DNA of 64,000 bases from Vicinamibacterales bacterium (GTDB lineage Bacteria > Acidobacteriota > Vicinamibacteria > Vicinamibacterales > UBA8438). The notes under the pieces were generated by a model. It did not search any database. It worked only from the letters and a program-made list of their open reading frames with translations, and was not told where the DNA came from. Positions 52,273 through 61,051 of this stretch are shown here, one piece after another. Made by a program: the position numbers and the translations under genes. Position 1 is the first letter of the stretch. Each line of letters begins with the position of its first letter. The stretch is taken from positions 62,001 through 126,000 of the forward strand of contig CATQHX010000015.1 in NCBI GenBank assembly GCA_958296065.1, given 5' to 3'.

Positions 52273-52327
52273 CGTCGTGTCCTTGCGCTTGGATCCTCCA
52301 GCCGTCAGGGCATCATGAAGCGGCGCG

Positions 52328-54436
52328 TCACTTCCCCGCGTCCTTGAATCCCTTGCCCTGCTCCGCGAGCCGCTTCAGCAGCGGCGCCGGCTGCAGCCAC
52401 TCGCCGTGCTCGTCGTGCAGCCGGCTCATGGTGTCGTAGACGGTCCGCAGCCCCACCAGGTCGGCCCAGAACATCGGGCCGCCGCGGTAGCGCGGAAAGC
52501 CGTAGCCGTGCATCCAGATGACGTCGATGTCGCTGGCGCGCAGCGCGAGGCCCTCGTTCAGAATCTTCGCGCCCTCGTTGACGAGCGGATAGAGACACCG
52601 CGGGACGATCTCGTCATCGTCGATCGGCCGGCGGGTGATGCCGAGCTCCTCGGACACCCCGGCAATGAGCTCGTGGATGGCCGGATCGGGAATCGGGGCG
52701 CGGCTGCCCTCCTCGTAGCGGTACCAGCCCGCGCCGGTCTTCTGGCCGTAGCGGCCCCGCTCGCAGATGCGGTCCGCGATCGGCGAGTAGCGCAGGTGCG
52801 CCGGCCGCGTCGGCGCCTGCGCCTTGCGCACCCGCCAGCTCACGTCGAGTCCGGCGAGGTCGGCCATCTGGTACGGCCCCATCGGCAGCCCGAAGTCGTA
52901 AATCACCTTGTCGATCTGCTCCGGCAGCGCCCCTTCCTCCAGCAGGAAGTCGGCCTGCCGGCGGTAGGCGTAGAGCATCCGGTTGCCGACGAAGCCGTCG
53001 CAGACGCCGACGAGCACGCCCACCTTGCCCAGCTTCTTGGACAGCTTCATGACGCTGGCGATGGTCTCGGGCGATGTCCGGGCGCCGCGCACGTTCTCCA
53101 TCAGCTTCATGACGTTCGCGGGGCTGAAGAAGTGCGTGCCGATGACCTGCCCCGGCCGGGACGTGGCGGCGGCGATCGCGTCGACGTCGAGCGTCGAGGT
53201 GTTGGTCGCCAGAATCGCCTCCGGCTTGCACGCGCGGTCGAGCCGGGCGAAGACCTCCTTCTTGAGCGGCAGCTCCTCGAACACCGCCTCGATCACCACG
53301 TCCGCGGCGCCCAGGTCGCCGTCGTCCAGCGTCGGCGTGATGCGCGCCAGGCGTGCATCCATGTCCGCCTGCGTCAAGCGCCCCTTCGATACGGTGGCCG
53401 CGTAGTTCTTGCGGATGATGGCCATGCCGCGGTCGAGCGCCTCGGGCGACGATTCGAGCACCGTCACCGGCAGGCCCGCATTGGCGATGCTCATCGCGAT
53501 GCCCCCGCCCATCGTGCCGCAGCCGACGACCCCCAGCGACGAGACAGGCCGCACCGGGGTGTCCTTCGGCACGTCCGGGATCTTGGCCACCTCGCGCTCG
53601 GAGAAGAAGGCGTGCCGCTGCGCCGCCGACTGATCCGACTCGCGGAGCCGGTGGAACACCGCGCGCTCGTTCCTGAGCGCCTCGGCATAGGGCATCGTCA
53701 GCGTCGTCTCCACGCAGTCGACGCAGGCGTACGGCGCGTCGAAGCCGCGGGCGCGCTTCGCCATCTTCTTCCGGAAGTCGTCGAAGATCTGCGGCCGGCC
53801 GCGGGCCGCCTCCAGGTGCTCGGTCAGCTCCGACGCCCGCCGCAGCGGGGTACCGTCGGCCGCGAGCTGACGCGCCCGATCCATCGCCGTCCCGACCAGG
53901 TCTCCCTCGACGCACTCGTCGACGAAGCCGAGCGTCACGGCCTGCTCCACCGGATAGAGCTTGCCGCCGACGATCACGTCGAGCGCCTTCTCCACGCCGA
54001 TGAGCCGCGGCATCCGCTGCGTGCCCCCCGCGCCGGGCAGGATCCCGAGCGTCACCTCGGGCAGCCCGAGCCGCGTGCCGGGCGCGGCAAGCCGCACGTG
54101 GCACGCCAGCGCCACCTCCATGCCGCCTCCGGCCGCCACGCCGTGAATGGCGGCCACGACGGGTTTCGGCGATGCCTCGATGTCGTCCAGGATCGCCGGA
54201 AGGTGCGCGGCCCCGGGCGGCGGCGGTGCGCTGAACTCCCGGATGTCGGCTCCGCCGCAGAACATCCGGTCCGCGCCGGCGATGACGATGGCCTTGACGG
54301 CGTCGTCGGCCAGCGCCTCGGCGAAACGCTCGCCGAGCGCGGCGCGCATGGCAAAGCTCAGGCCGTTGACCGGCGGATTGTTCAGACGGAGGAGGGCAAC
54401 GTCGTCGTGGCGTTCGAACGTGACGGAACCGGGCAT
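52328..54436 (-). CDS. Bifunctional enoyl-CoA hydratase/3-hydroxyacyl-CoA dehydrogenase (FadB/FadJ type)
   Basis: 702 residues. An enoyl-CoA hydratase domain (1 to ~190) has oxyanion-hole segments MFCGGADIREF and GVAAGGGMEVALA and LGLPEVTLGILPGAGG. The NAD-binding domain has VVGCGTMGGGIAMSIANAGL, followed by GTHFFSPANVMKLMENV and two 3HCDH C-terminal domains. It catalyses steps two and three of fatty-acid beta-oxidation. No thiolase partner is present. It lies between the SSS symporter and the UGSC-A module on the same strand, suggesting a specialised acyl-CoA pathway rather than general fat breakdown. The start at 54436 is by homology. Confidence 0.92.
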   Translation of the reverse strand: MPGSVTFERHDDVALLRLNNPPVNGLSFAMRAALGERFAEALADDAVKAIVIAGADRMFCGGADIREFSAPPPPGAAHLPAILDDIEASPKPVVAAIHGVAAGGGMEVALACHVRLAAPGTRLGLPEVTLGILPGAGGTQRMPRLIGVEKALDVIVGGKLYPVEQAVTLGFVDECVEGDLVGTAMDRARQLAADGTPLRRASELTEHLEAARGRPQIFDDFRKKMAKRARGFDAPYACVDCVETTLTMPYAEALRNERAVFHRLRESDQSAAQRHAFFSEREVAKIPDVPKDTPVRPVSSLGVVGCGTMGGGIAMSIANAGLPVTVLESSPEALDRGMAIIRKNYAATVSKGRLTQADMDARLARITPTLDDGDLGAADVVIEAVFEELPLKKEVFARLDRACKPEAILATNTSTLDVDAIAAATSRPGQVIGTHFFSPANVMKLMENVRGARTSPETIASVMKLSKKLGKVGVLVGVCDGFVGNRMLYAYRRQADFLLEEGALPEQIDKVIYDFGLPMGPYQMADLAGLDVSWRVRKAQAPTRPAHLRYSPIADRICERGRYGQKTGAGWYRYEEGSRAPIPDPAIHELIAGVSEELGITRRPIDDDEIVPRCLYPLVNEGAKILNEGLALRASDIDVIWMHGYGFPRYRGGPMFWADLVGLRTVYDTMSRLHDEHGEWLQPAPLLKRLAEQGKGFKDAGK

Positions 54437-54553
54437 GCGTGACCTTTCATGGGAACGGACGGGCCCGACGCGAGGGCTGTTGCCGGAAAACCAGCCCACC
54501 ACCAGCGATTATAGTCGCCGCCCCGCTGGCGCCGGCTCCATGTGTCCGCGGAC

Positions 54554-56113
54554 CTACTCCCGCTCCGGATCCACCGGCTGCGTCCCATCCAGCATCGCGT
54601 AGAAGCTCGTACGATCCCCGGTCGTATCGGACGTCAGCCGCGACACGACGGGGATCACGATCAACGGCACGAAGGTCGTGATGTACGACGGGTCCAATCC
54701 CTCTCCGTCTACGGTGAGGCAGTAGACGAGCAGCCGGTGCAGAGCCGAGGCTTCTTCGGGCGCGCTGAGCCCGAACATCAGGGCCAGCTTGGCGAGCGCG
54801 AACCAGACCAGTCCCGCGCCGTAGCCAACCGCCATGCCCCAGTACGCGCCCCGCTCGGTGGTGCGGGGCCAGTAGATGACGTAACCGACGGCAATCGCCG
54901 GCGGCACCACCATCGCGAACCCGAAAAGCAGCAGGTCGAGGATGGAAATGCTGGTCCGGGTGGCGACCACCCACGCGGCCAGCGCCGCGACGACGGCGTA
55001 GACGATGGTGGTCACCTGGTAGGCGCGGAGCCTGCGCGCCGAGTCGTAGCGGCGCGTGAACGGCAACCAGTCGCGGACGAACATCGTGGCGCTCGACAGC
55101 AGGATCGGGCCGCCCGAGGAAATCACGGCGGCGAGCACCGCGGCCAGCGCCACCCCGCCGACCAGGGGGCTGATCTCCGAGGCGAGCGTCGTCAGGTTGC
55201 GGTAGCCGGCGAGCCCCGCGTCGATCCCGTAGCGTGCCGTGGTGAGGATGGCGATCAGGCCGGCCAGCATCGGCATCAGCGCCGCGATGATGCCGGCGGC
55301 GACGAAGGCCGGGGCGATGTACCGCTCGTTCCGCGCCGCCGCGGCGTAGTTCGTGTAAACCGAGGCGGCCGGCGTGTGGATGGCCGCCGAGAAGATCATC
55401 GCGAACACCGGGAGCCATCCGGCGCCCGCGAACCCCCACCAGGCCGCCGTGTCGCGCGACGCGGCGGACAGGTGCCCGCCGATGGCCTCCGTGACGCCGC
55501 CCCAGCCTCCGAGTTGCTCGATGCCCAGCAGTCCGACCGCCGCCAGACCGATGAGCACCACCGAACAATGGATCAGGTTGGTGATCGCCGTTCCCCACAG
55601 CCCCCCGAGCGAGACGTAAGTGGCGAAGATGGCGGCCGACACCATGACGCCGGAGAACATCGAGAGCGGCGTCAGGGTGCTGACGATGACCCCGATGACA
55701 TAGGCCTCGATCAGGTTGACGATGACGTACTCGGTCTGCACGCAGAGGCTGGTCAGCCACTGGCAGCGACGCTTCCCCCACCGGAGCGTGAAGATCTCGC
55801 CGACCGTCTGCAGCCGCAACCGGCGGTAGTAGACCGCGAAGAAGAGTCCGACGAGCGCCAGCGCCAGGAACGTGCTGATGCCGTACCACCAGAAGTTCCA
55901 GACCCCGCCGCTGATGACGTCGCCGGCGACGCCGTAGGTGCCGGCGCCACCGATGCGCGTGCCGGCGATGCCGACCGCCACCAGCACCGTCGGCATCCCG
56001 CCGCCGGCCACCGCCCAGCCGGTGGACGTGGTGGTCCGCCGCGCCATCAGGCTGCCGATCGTGGTGGCGGCGATCAGGTAGAGGACGATGACGCCGACCG
56101 CGGTGGCATCCAT
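54554..56113 (-). CDS. Sodium:solute symporter (SSS family)
   Basis: 519 residues with about 13 membrane segments. SSS features include TGWAVAGGGMPTVLVAVGIA, the TRIGGAGTYGVAGDV segment of helix 1, FFAVYYRRLRLQTVGEIFTL and LAAVISSGGPILLSSATMFV, where the Na2-site Ser residues lie. It resembles the uncharacterised SSS group closest to PutP/PanF. Substrate is probably an organic acid, judged from neighbouring beta-oxidation and LarA-like genes. ATG 56113 is preferred over the TTG two codons earlier. It follows UGSC gene B by 160 bases. Confidence 0.9.
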   Translation of the reverse strand: MDATAVGVIVLYLIAATTIGSLMARRTTTSTGWAVAGGGMPTVLVAVGIAGTRIGGAGTYGVAGDVISGGVWNFWWYGISTFLALALVGLFFAVYYRRLRLQTVGEIFTLRWGKRRCQWLTSLCVQTEYVIVNLIEAYVIGVIVSTLTPLSMFSGVMVSAAIFATYVSLGGLWGTAITNLIHCSVVLIGLAAVGLLGIEQLGGWGGVTEAIGGHLSAASRDTAAWWGFAGAGWLPVFAMIFSAAIHTPAASVYTNYAAAARNERYIAPAFVAAGIIAALMPMLAGLIAILTTARYGIDAGLAGYRNLTTLASEISPLVGGVALAAVLAAVISSGGPILLSSATMFVRDWLPFTRRYDSARRLRAYQVTTIVYAVVAALAAWVVATRTSISILDLLLFGFAMVVPPAIAVGYVIYWPRTTERGAYWGMAVGYGAGLVWFALAKLALMFGLSAPEEASALHRLLVYCLTVDGEGLDPSYITTFVPLIVIPVVSRLTSDTTGDRTSFYAMLDGTQPVDPERE

Positions 56114-56272
56114 GGGCAATCAGCCTTCAAGGCTGGACATCGGCCCTCGGACACGCCCCGCCGGGCGCGCCGCGGCTCCGTGTCCGATGCACGTTGGCGG
56201 CACGGCAGGCGTCCATCGGGCGGCAGCGAACCGGCCGCGGTGACGGTCGGGACCCCGCAGCGCCGCTGCGCG

Positions 56273-56806
56273 TCAGTGGGTGATCGCCCCGACGATGGCG
56301 TCGTACGCCGCGCGCGCCTTGGCGCGCATCTCTTCGTCCGTGGCGTCCTGGATGGGATGCGGCACGTAGACCGCGCGATCCGCCACGTCAGGCATGCCAA
56401 GCGCCACCGACTGCCGTTCCGCCGCCTCGACGAACTCGGTGGAGGCCACCATCACGGTGGGAATGCCCCGCGCCTCGTAGTCGACCAGGTCGTGCACACT
56501 GCACGACGTGCAGGACCCTCAATCGGCGAGGGCCTGAATCACCGCCTTGCAGCGTTCGGCCACTTCCTCGCGCAGATCGGCGGGGGCCGGCCGCGTGAAG
56601 GTCGGCTTGCGCAGGCGAAGGACGTCGAGGCCGGGTTGCCGGTCCCGCAGCAGCGCCTCGAGCTCATCGCAGAAGACGTCGCCGCGCGGCTTCGAGATGT
56701 CGACGATGCCGACCGTGCCGGACAGGGCGCCGCGACGGCCCGCGAGCTGGCGGCCGATCGGCTCGCGTTCGTCGGTCGGATCGAGGATGACAGAAGCGTC
56801 TTGCAT
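56273..56806 (-). CDS. UGSC-family selenoprotein B (in-frame TGA = Sec96)
   Basis: With TGA at 56519-56521 read as Sec, one 177-residue protein results. VGIVDISKPRGDVFCDELEA up to KAVIQALAD is followed by Sec96-GSCTSCSVHD and LVDYEARGIPTVMVASTEFV, then ALGMPDVADRAVYVPHPIQ. It is the paralogue of the protein at 50510 (same motif, same order of elements) but lacks about 30 N-terminal residues. GGGAGG precedes ATG 56806. A SECIS-like hairpin lies at the same offset. Its partner gene (57472-59115) is upstream on the same strand, separated by an inserted RelBE-type pair. Confidence 0.88.
56489..56507 (-). promoter_or_regulatory. SECIS-like hairpin of selenoprotein B
   Basis: GTCGTGCA-GTG-TGCACGAC on the minus strand, an 8-bp perfect stem whose loop starts with GT 20 nt after the TGA, as in gene A. 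Loop sequence differs (GTG against GTT) while stem and position are kept. Confidence 0.75.
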
Positions 56807-56985
56807 GCGGCCTCCCGACTGGGTGCGTTTCACTCTAGCATACCGGGGTCCGCGCCAGGAGTCCGTGGTACGGGGCCCTTGTCACGGCCTTCCGAAGCGC
56901 GCCGAGGTAGCGCCAAGACGAGAAATGGGCCGTCGATGGTCATGCGATACTCTGAATACGTGTACTCGCAGGAGGAGGTGCGGCT

Positions 56986-57213
56986 ATGGCGACATCGATC
57001 CGACTGAATCCGGAGACGGAGCGGCGGCTCGACTCTCTGGCGACCCGAACGGGCCGCACCAAGGCGTTCTACCTCCGGGAGATCATCGAGCGGGGGCTTG
57101 AGGACATGGAGGATTACTACCTGGCCGCGGGCGTCGTGGAACGCCTGCGGCAGGGCGACGAGCGTGTGTACTCCGCCGCGGATGCGAGGAAGGACCTTGG
57201 TCTGGAGGATTGA
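56986..57213 (+). CDS. Ribbon-helix-helix antitoxin (RelB-type)
   Basis: 75 residues: ATSIRLNPETERRLDSLATR, TGRTKAFYLREIIERGLEDM form a ribbon-helix-helix; the tail RVYSAADARKDLGLED binds the toxin. GGAGGAGGT lies upstream. It overlaps the toxin gene by 17 bases. Confidence 0.88.
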   Translation: MATSIRLNPETERRLDSLATRTGRTKAFYLREIIERGLEDMEDYYLAAGVVERLRQGDERVYSAADARKDLGLED

Positions 57214-57463
57214 GTACACCGAGACCGCGCTGTCTCAGCTTCGAAAGATCGACCGGCAAGACGCTCGCCGCATCCTCGACTACATGGACACACGGATTGC
57301 GGGCCTCGATGATCCACGGAGCAAGGGGAAGGCGCTTGCTGGTGCGCTCGGTGGACTCTGGCGCTATCGGGTCGGGAGCTATCGCGTGATCTGCGACATC
57401 CGTGTCGATGCAATGCGCGTCCTGGTCGTACGACTCGGCAACCGGCGCGACGTGTACCGGTAG
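57197..57463 (+). CDS. RelE/ParE-type toxin
   Basis: 88 residues starting at TTG 57197 inside the antitoxin end. RelE fold: WRIEYTETALSQLRKIDRQD, RGKALAGAL-like basic segment SKGKALAGALGGLWRYRVG and SYRVICDIRVDAMRVLVVRL, NRRDVYR. RelE toxins cut ribosome-bound mRNA. The pair is on the plus strand inside an otherwise minus-strand block. Confidence 0.85.
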   Translation: MVWRIEYTETALSQLRKIDRQDARRILDYMDTRIAGLDDPRSKGKALAGALGGLWRYRVGSYRVICDIRVDAMRVLVVRLGNRRDVYR

Positions 57464-57471
57464 CCCGATCC

Positions 57472-59115
57472 CTACCGCTCGATGGCCCGCGTGACCGCCT
57501 TCGACCCGAGCCCGCCGCTCGCCCACCCGCCGACGGCGGCGGAGAACTTCCCCGCGGTGCCGCCGGCCACCATGATCAGGATGTTCTCGGGCTGCGAGAA
57601 CTTCGGGAACGGGCGGTCCAGGACCTCCGGACTCGGGCGGCCATCGGGACCGAGCCATTCCTTCGGCAGCGCGCGCACGCCGGTCCCCTTCTGGCATTCC
57701 TCGTTCGGCAACACGTCGCGCAACGGCCTGCCCGTCACCTCCTGAATGCGGGCGCGGAGGTCGTCCCTGGTGAATCCGTCGCGCTCGAAGGTGCGGGCGT
57801 GCTCGGGCGAGACGACCAGCAGCGCCTGGTCCATGCCGTGCAGCTTGACGTGGGCTATGGCTTCCAGAGACAACCCCATGCTGGCCGCCAGCGACCGCGA
57901 GTTGCGGGAGAGCTGGTCGCGGATGGCGCGCGGCGCCTCGGCCGCGAACACGGTGACGGTGCTCTGCTCGCGGTCGAAGCCGCGTTCGACGTGCAGCGGC
58001 TCCCAGCAGCTCAGCTCCTCGAGCTCACCGATGCAGGCGCCGAACTTGCCCGGCTGGCCGAGCGTCGACATGTCGACCTCGCCGGGACGGCCGCCGCCGA
58101 CATTGCGGACCACGAGCTGCAGCGCGCGGCCGATGGTGGCGTTGGCGCGCGTCCCCTGCCCGAAGACGTTCCTGCCGCAGTTGAGTCCTGTCTCATGGCG
58201 GATGGGACCGTTGACGATAACGAGCGGGCCGACGAAGTAGGTCGTCGCCAACACGCCGTGCAGGTTGAACGCGTCCGTGCAGGCCGCCTCCACCGCGGCG
58301 ATGACCACCGGCAGGTACTCCGGCTTGCAGCCCGCCATGACGGCGTTGATGGCCACCTTCTCCACCGTGGCGGGGGCCAGGTTGGGCGGCACGTCGGCGA
58401 CGACGTCGCCGGGCTGCCGCGAGGTGCCGGCCAGCATCCGCGCGACGCGTTCCTCGGTCGGCGGAACCACCGGCAGCCCGTCGGTCAGGCCCTGCTGATC
58501 GAGGAACTCGAACGGGTCGAGATCGGCCGGCATGCGTACCCGGCGCGCGGCCAGCTTCGATGCATCACGCCTGGCCGCCAGCCGGCGGGCTACATCCGGA
58601 TCGTGGACCTTCGATCCACAACCGGGTCGCGTGTCGGGAAGCGTCTCGCCTTCCCTCTCGATCGCAGGCGCGACGGTACCGCATCGCTCCGCCGCGACAT
58701 CGACCAGAGCCTGCAGGTCGATCTTGCCGAAGCCCTCGAAGCTCGCCAGGACGTTGGCGTCGCCGTCGGCCAGCACCAGCGCGGGCACCGCGTCGAAGCC
58801 GTACTCTTCCGAGACGAGCAGCTCGGTGTCCAGGGCCCGGGAAAACGTCAATCCATGGCGCTTGGCGAACGCCGCGGTGAGCGACACATCGTCCTGAGAC
58901 ACGCCGAGGACGCGCAGGCCGGACCCGGACAGCGCCCCGTGCACGCGCTCGACGAGCGGTGCCGTCAGGTCGCATGTAGCGCAGTCGTGCTTGAAGAAGA
59001 ACAGCAGCGTCGCCGGCGCGGCCGGCCCGTCGGGGCCGAAAACGCAGGAGTCGCCGACGGCGTCGCGCAACGCAAACGAGGCCGCCCTGAATCCGGGAAG
59101 GGGAAGCGTGGACAT
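57472..59115 (-). CDS. UGSC partner protein B with N-terminal thioredoxin-like domain
   Basis: 547 residues. Residues 1-150 form a peroxiredoxin/thioredoxin-like domain: LLFFFKHDCATCDLTAPLVE with CATC at 45-48, LRVLGVSQDDVSLTAAFAKR, YGFDAVPALVLADGDANVLA with the cis-Pro region. A linker with RPGCGSKVHDPD leads to the domain shared with partner A (QGLTDGLPVVPPTEERV, LVIVNGPIRHETGLNCGRN, NATIGRALQLVVRNVGGG, MVAGGTAGKFSAAVGGWA). The thioredoxin fusion points to a thiol or selenol redox cycle with the UGSC protein. A TATACT box ten bases before the ATG suggests a very short leader. The start at 59115 is chosen by domain boundary. Confidence 0.82.
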   Translation of the reverse strand: MSTLPLPGFRAASFALRDAVGDSCVFGPDGPAAPATLLFFFKHDCATCDLTAPLVERVHGALSGSGLRVLGVSQDDVSLTAAFAKRHGLTFSRALDTELLVSEEYGFDAVPALVLADGDANVLASFEGFGKIDLQALVDVAAERCGTVAPAIEREGETLPDTRPGCGSKVHDPDVARRLAARRDASKLAARRVRMPADLDPFEFLDQQGLTDGLPVVPPTEERVARMLAGTSRQPGDVVADVPPNLAPATVEKVAINAVMAGCKPEYLPVVIAAVEAACTDAFNLHGVLATTYFVGPLVIVNGPIRHETGLNCGRNVFGQGTRANATIGRALQLVVRNVGGGRPGEVDMSTLGQPGKFGACIGELEELSCWEPLHVERGFDREQSTVTVFAAEAPRAIRDQLSRNSRSLAASMGLSLEAIAHVKLHGMDQALLVVSPEHARTFERDGFTRDDLRARIQEVTGRPLRDVLPNEECQKGTGVRALPKEWLGPDGRPSPEVLDRPFPKFSQPENILIMVAGGTAGKFSAAVGGWASGGLGSKAVTRAIER

Positions 59116-59344
59116 GGCGCCGCCCAGTATAAGATACGGGTTGCTCGACGCACCGGGAACACGCCCGCCCGAACCACTTGGCAAACCCGCGGTGGAACCT
59201 CACACAGCATCTGCAGCGCCACGGTTTCGGTCACTGGAAGCCGGATGCGGATCCCCTGACGGATCGGTCGACCGCGGGCCCAGCGCCCGGAGATCGGCGA
59301 CGCGCCCGTTACGGCCTCGCCGGCCGGACGTCCAGACGCGATCG

Positions 59345-60640
59345 ATGCAGGCCGCGCTCTTCGGTCTGCTCGCCATCCTGTTGGGGGCTGGGATTGCCGG
59401 CGCGGCGCAAGAGGCGCAGGAGCCGAACGGCGCCGATCTGCTGCGCGTCTTCCTGGACTGCGGCCCGTGCGACGACGAGTACCTGCGCCGCGAGATCACC
59501 TTCGTCAACTACGTACGCGACCGCCGCGACGCCCAGATCCACGTGCTGGTCACCCGTGAGAACACCGGCGGCGGCGGCGACGCCTGGACCCTGGACTTCT
59601 ACGGCATCGACGAGTTCACGGGGATGGACGACCAGCTCGTCTTCTACACGTCCCAGGACGACACCGACGACAGCGAGCGCCGCGCCCTGGCCCAGATGCT
59701 GCGCCTCGGACTCGTGCGCTACGCCGCCCAGACCCCGCTTGGCCAGGAGCTCCGGGTATCCGCCCAACCCAGCGGACCGCTGGGAGCGCGCCGTGTGGCG
59801 AACGCCCAGCCGCAGGACGATCCCTGGAACTTCTGGGTCTTCCGCACGCGCCTCAACATGTTCTTCGACGCCGAGGAGCGCGAATCGACGCAGTCGATCA
59901 GCGGTTCCGTCTCGGCCAACCGCGATACCGAGATGTGGAAGATGCGAATCGGCTTCTTCACGAACTACCGGGAGGACACCTTCGAGCTCACCGACTCGAC
60001 GTTCTCCAACGTCCGGCGCAGCTCCTCGCTCGACGCCCGCTTCGTGAAGAGCGTCGGCGAGCACGTCGGCATCGGCTTCGGCGGGTCGGCCATCAGCTCC
60101 AACTTCCGGAACCAGGACCTTACGCTGCGCGGCGCACCCGCCATCGAGTACAACTTCTTCCCGTACTCGGAGTCGACGCGCCGGCAGTTCACCGTGACCT
60201 ACACGGCCGGCTACAACGCCTTCCGCTACATCGAGCCGACCATCTTCGAGCGGATGGAGGAACACCGCACGAACCACGCCGTGCAGAGCTCGTTTCTCGT
60301 CAACGAGCCGTGGGGCGAGAGCGAGGTCACCCTCGAGTTCTCGCAGTTCCTCGACCAGCCCGACCAGCGCCGGCTGGTGCTCTACGGCGAGCTCGACATC
60401 CGCCTGTTCCGCGGATTCTTTCTCCGCTTCGATGCCGACAGCTCGCTGATCCGCGACCAGATCTACCTGCCCCGCCGCGACGCCACCGACGCCGAGATCC
60501 TGGTGCGCCAGCGCCAGCTCGCCACCGACTACGAGTGGCAGTTCCGCATCGGGTTCACCTACTCGTTCGGCTCGATCTTCAACAACGTGGTGAACTCGCG
60601 CTTCGCGGGATCGAGCGGCGGATTCACGCGCGCTTTCTGA
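59345..60640 (+). CDS. Exported beta-barrel-like protein of unknown function
   Basis: 431 residues. A signal peptide (MQAALFGLLAILLGAGIAGA) is followed by an N-terminal domain with a conserved Cys pair (VFLDCGPCDDEYLRREITFV) and IHVLVTRENTGGGGDAWTLD. From about residue 160 there are alternating strands (WNFWVFRTRLNMFFDAEER, KMRIGFFTNYREDTFELTD) ending NSRFAGSSGGFTRAF, with a C-terminal Phe typical of outer-membrane barrels. Similar uncharacterised proteins are familiar from Acidobacteriota. No operon partner. Confidence 0.65.
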   Translation: MQAALFGLLAILLGAGIAGAAQEAQEPNGADLLRVFLDCGPCDDEYLRREITFVNYVRDRRDAQIHVLVTRENTGGGGDAWTLDFYGIDEFTGMDDQLVFYTSQDDTDDSERRALAQMLRLGLVRYAAQTPLGQELRVSAQPSGPLGARRVANAQPQDDPWNFWVFRTRLNMFFDAEERESTQSISGSVSANRDTEMWKMRIGFFTNYREDTFELTDSTFSNVRRSSSLDARFVKSVGEHVGIGFGGSAISSNFRNQDLTLRGAPAIEYNFFPYSESTRRQFTVTYTAGYNAFRYIEPTIFERMEEHRTNHAVQSSFLVNEPWGESEVTLEFSQFLDQPDQRRLVLYGELDIRLFRGFFLRFDADSSLIRDQIYLPRRDATDAEILVRQRQLATDYEWQFRIGFTYSFGSIFNNVVNSRFAGSSGGFTRAF

Positions 60641-61051
60641 GCCGGCGTCCGGGCGCGTCGCGTTCCGGCAGCGTCACCGACGCCTGATTCCCCCTGCTCG
60701 AACCGCACCCCGCCACGCCGCCGTCCGCGCGTCGGCTCGCCCGAACCGCTCGCCTTCCACCTGACGCTCCGCGGAGACCGAAAACACGAGTTCGGTACCG
60801 GACCGGCATTCGCGCGTTCCCGGTCGGGGTCGCCGGGCGTCGACGAGGTCATCCGAGCTCAGTGGCACGCTGAGCGTACATCTCCTGTCATCCAATGCTC
60901 ACCGGCAGGCATCGCAGCCACACAACCGACGACCGGCTCTCCCCTTCAAGTCATTTCTGTACAGGAAGTTACGTAGTCGCTCGCGAAACGGTACGGACCG
61001 TGCTCTCTCCTGCATGGGGCCGCAACCATACGCGGCTCAGGGGAGCCAGAC
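60641..61051. other. Intergenic, no gene recognised
   Basis: 411 bases between the beta-barrel gene and lgt. No convincing frame, RNA gene or repeat was found on either strand. AGGGGAG just before 61052 is the ribosome binding site of lgt. Confidence 0.6.

Noticed and set aside
59116..59344. GC-rich region between partner gene B and the beta-barrel gene as a structured leader
   Set aside because: Several short complementary words exist, but no consistent multi-stem fold and no second copy in the window.
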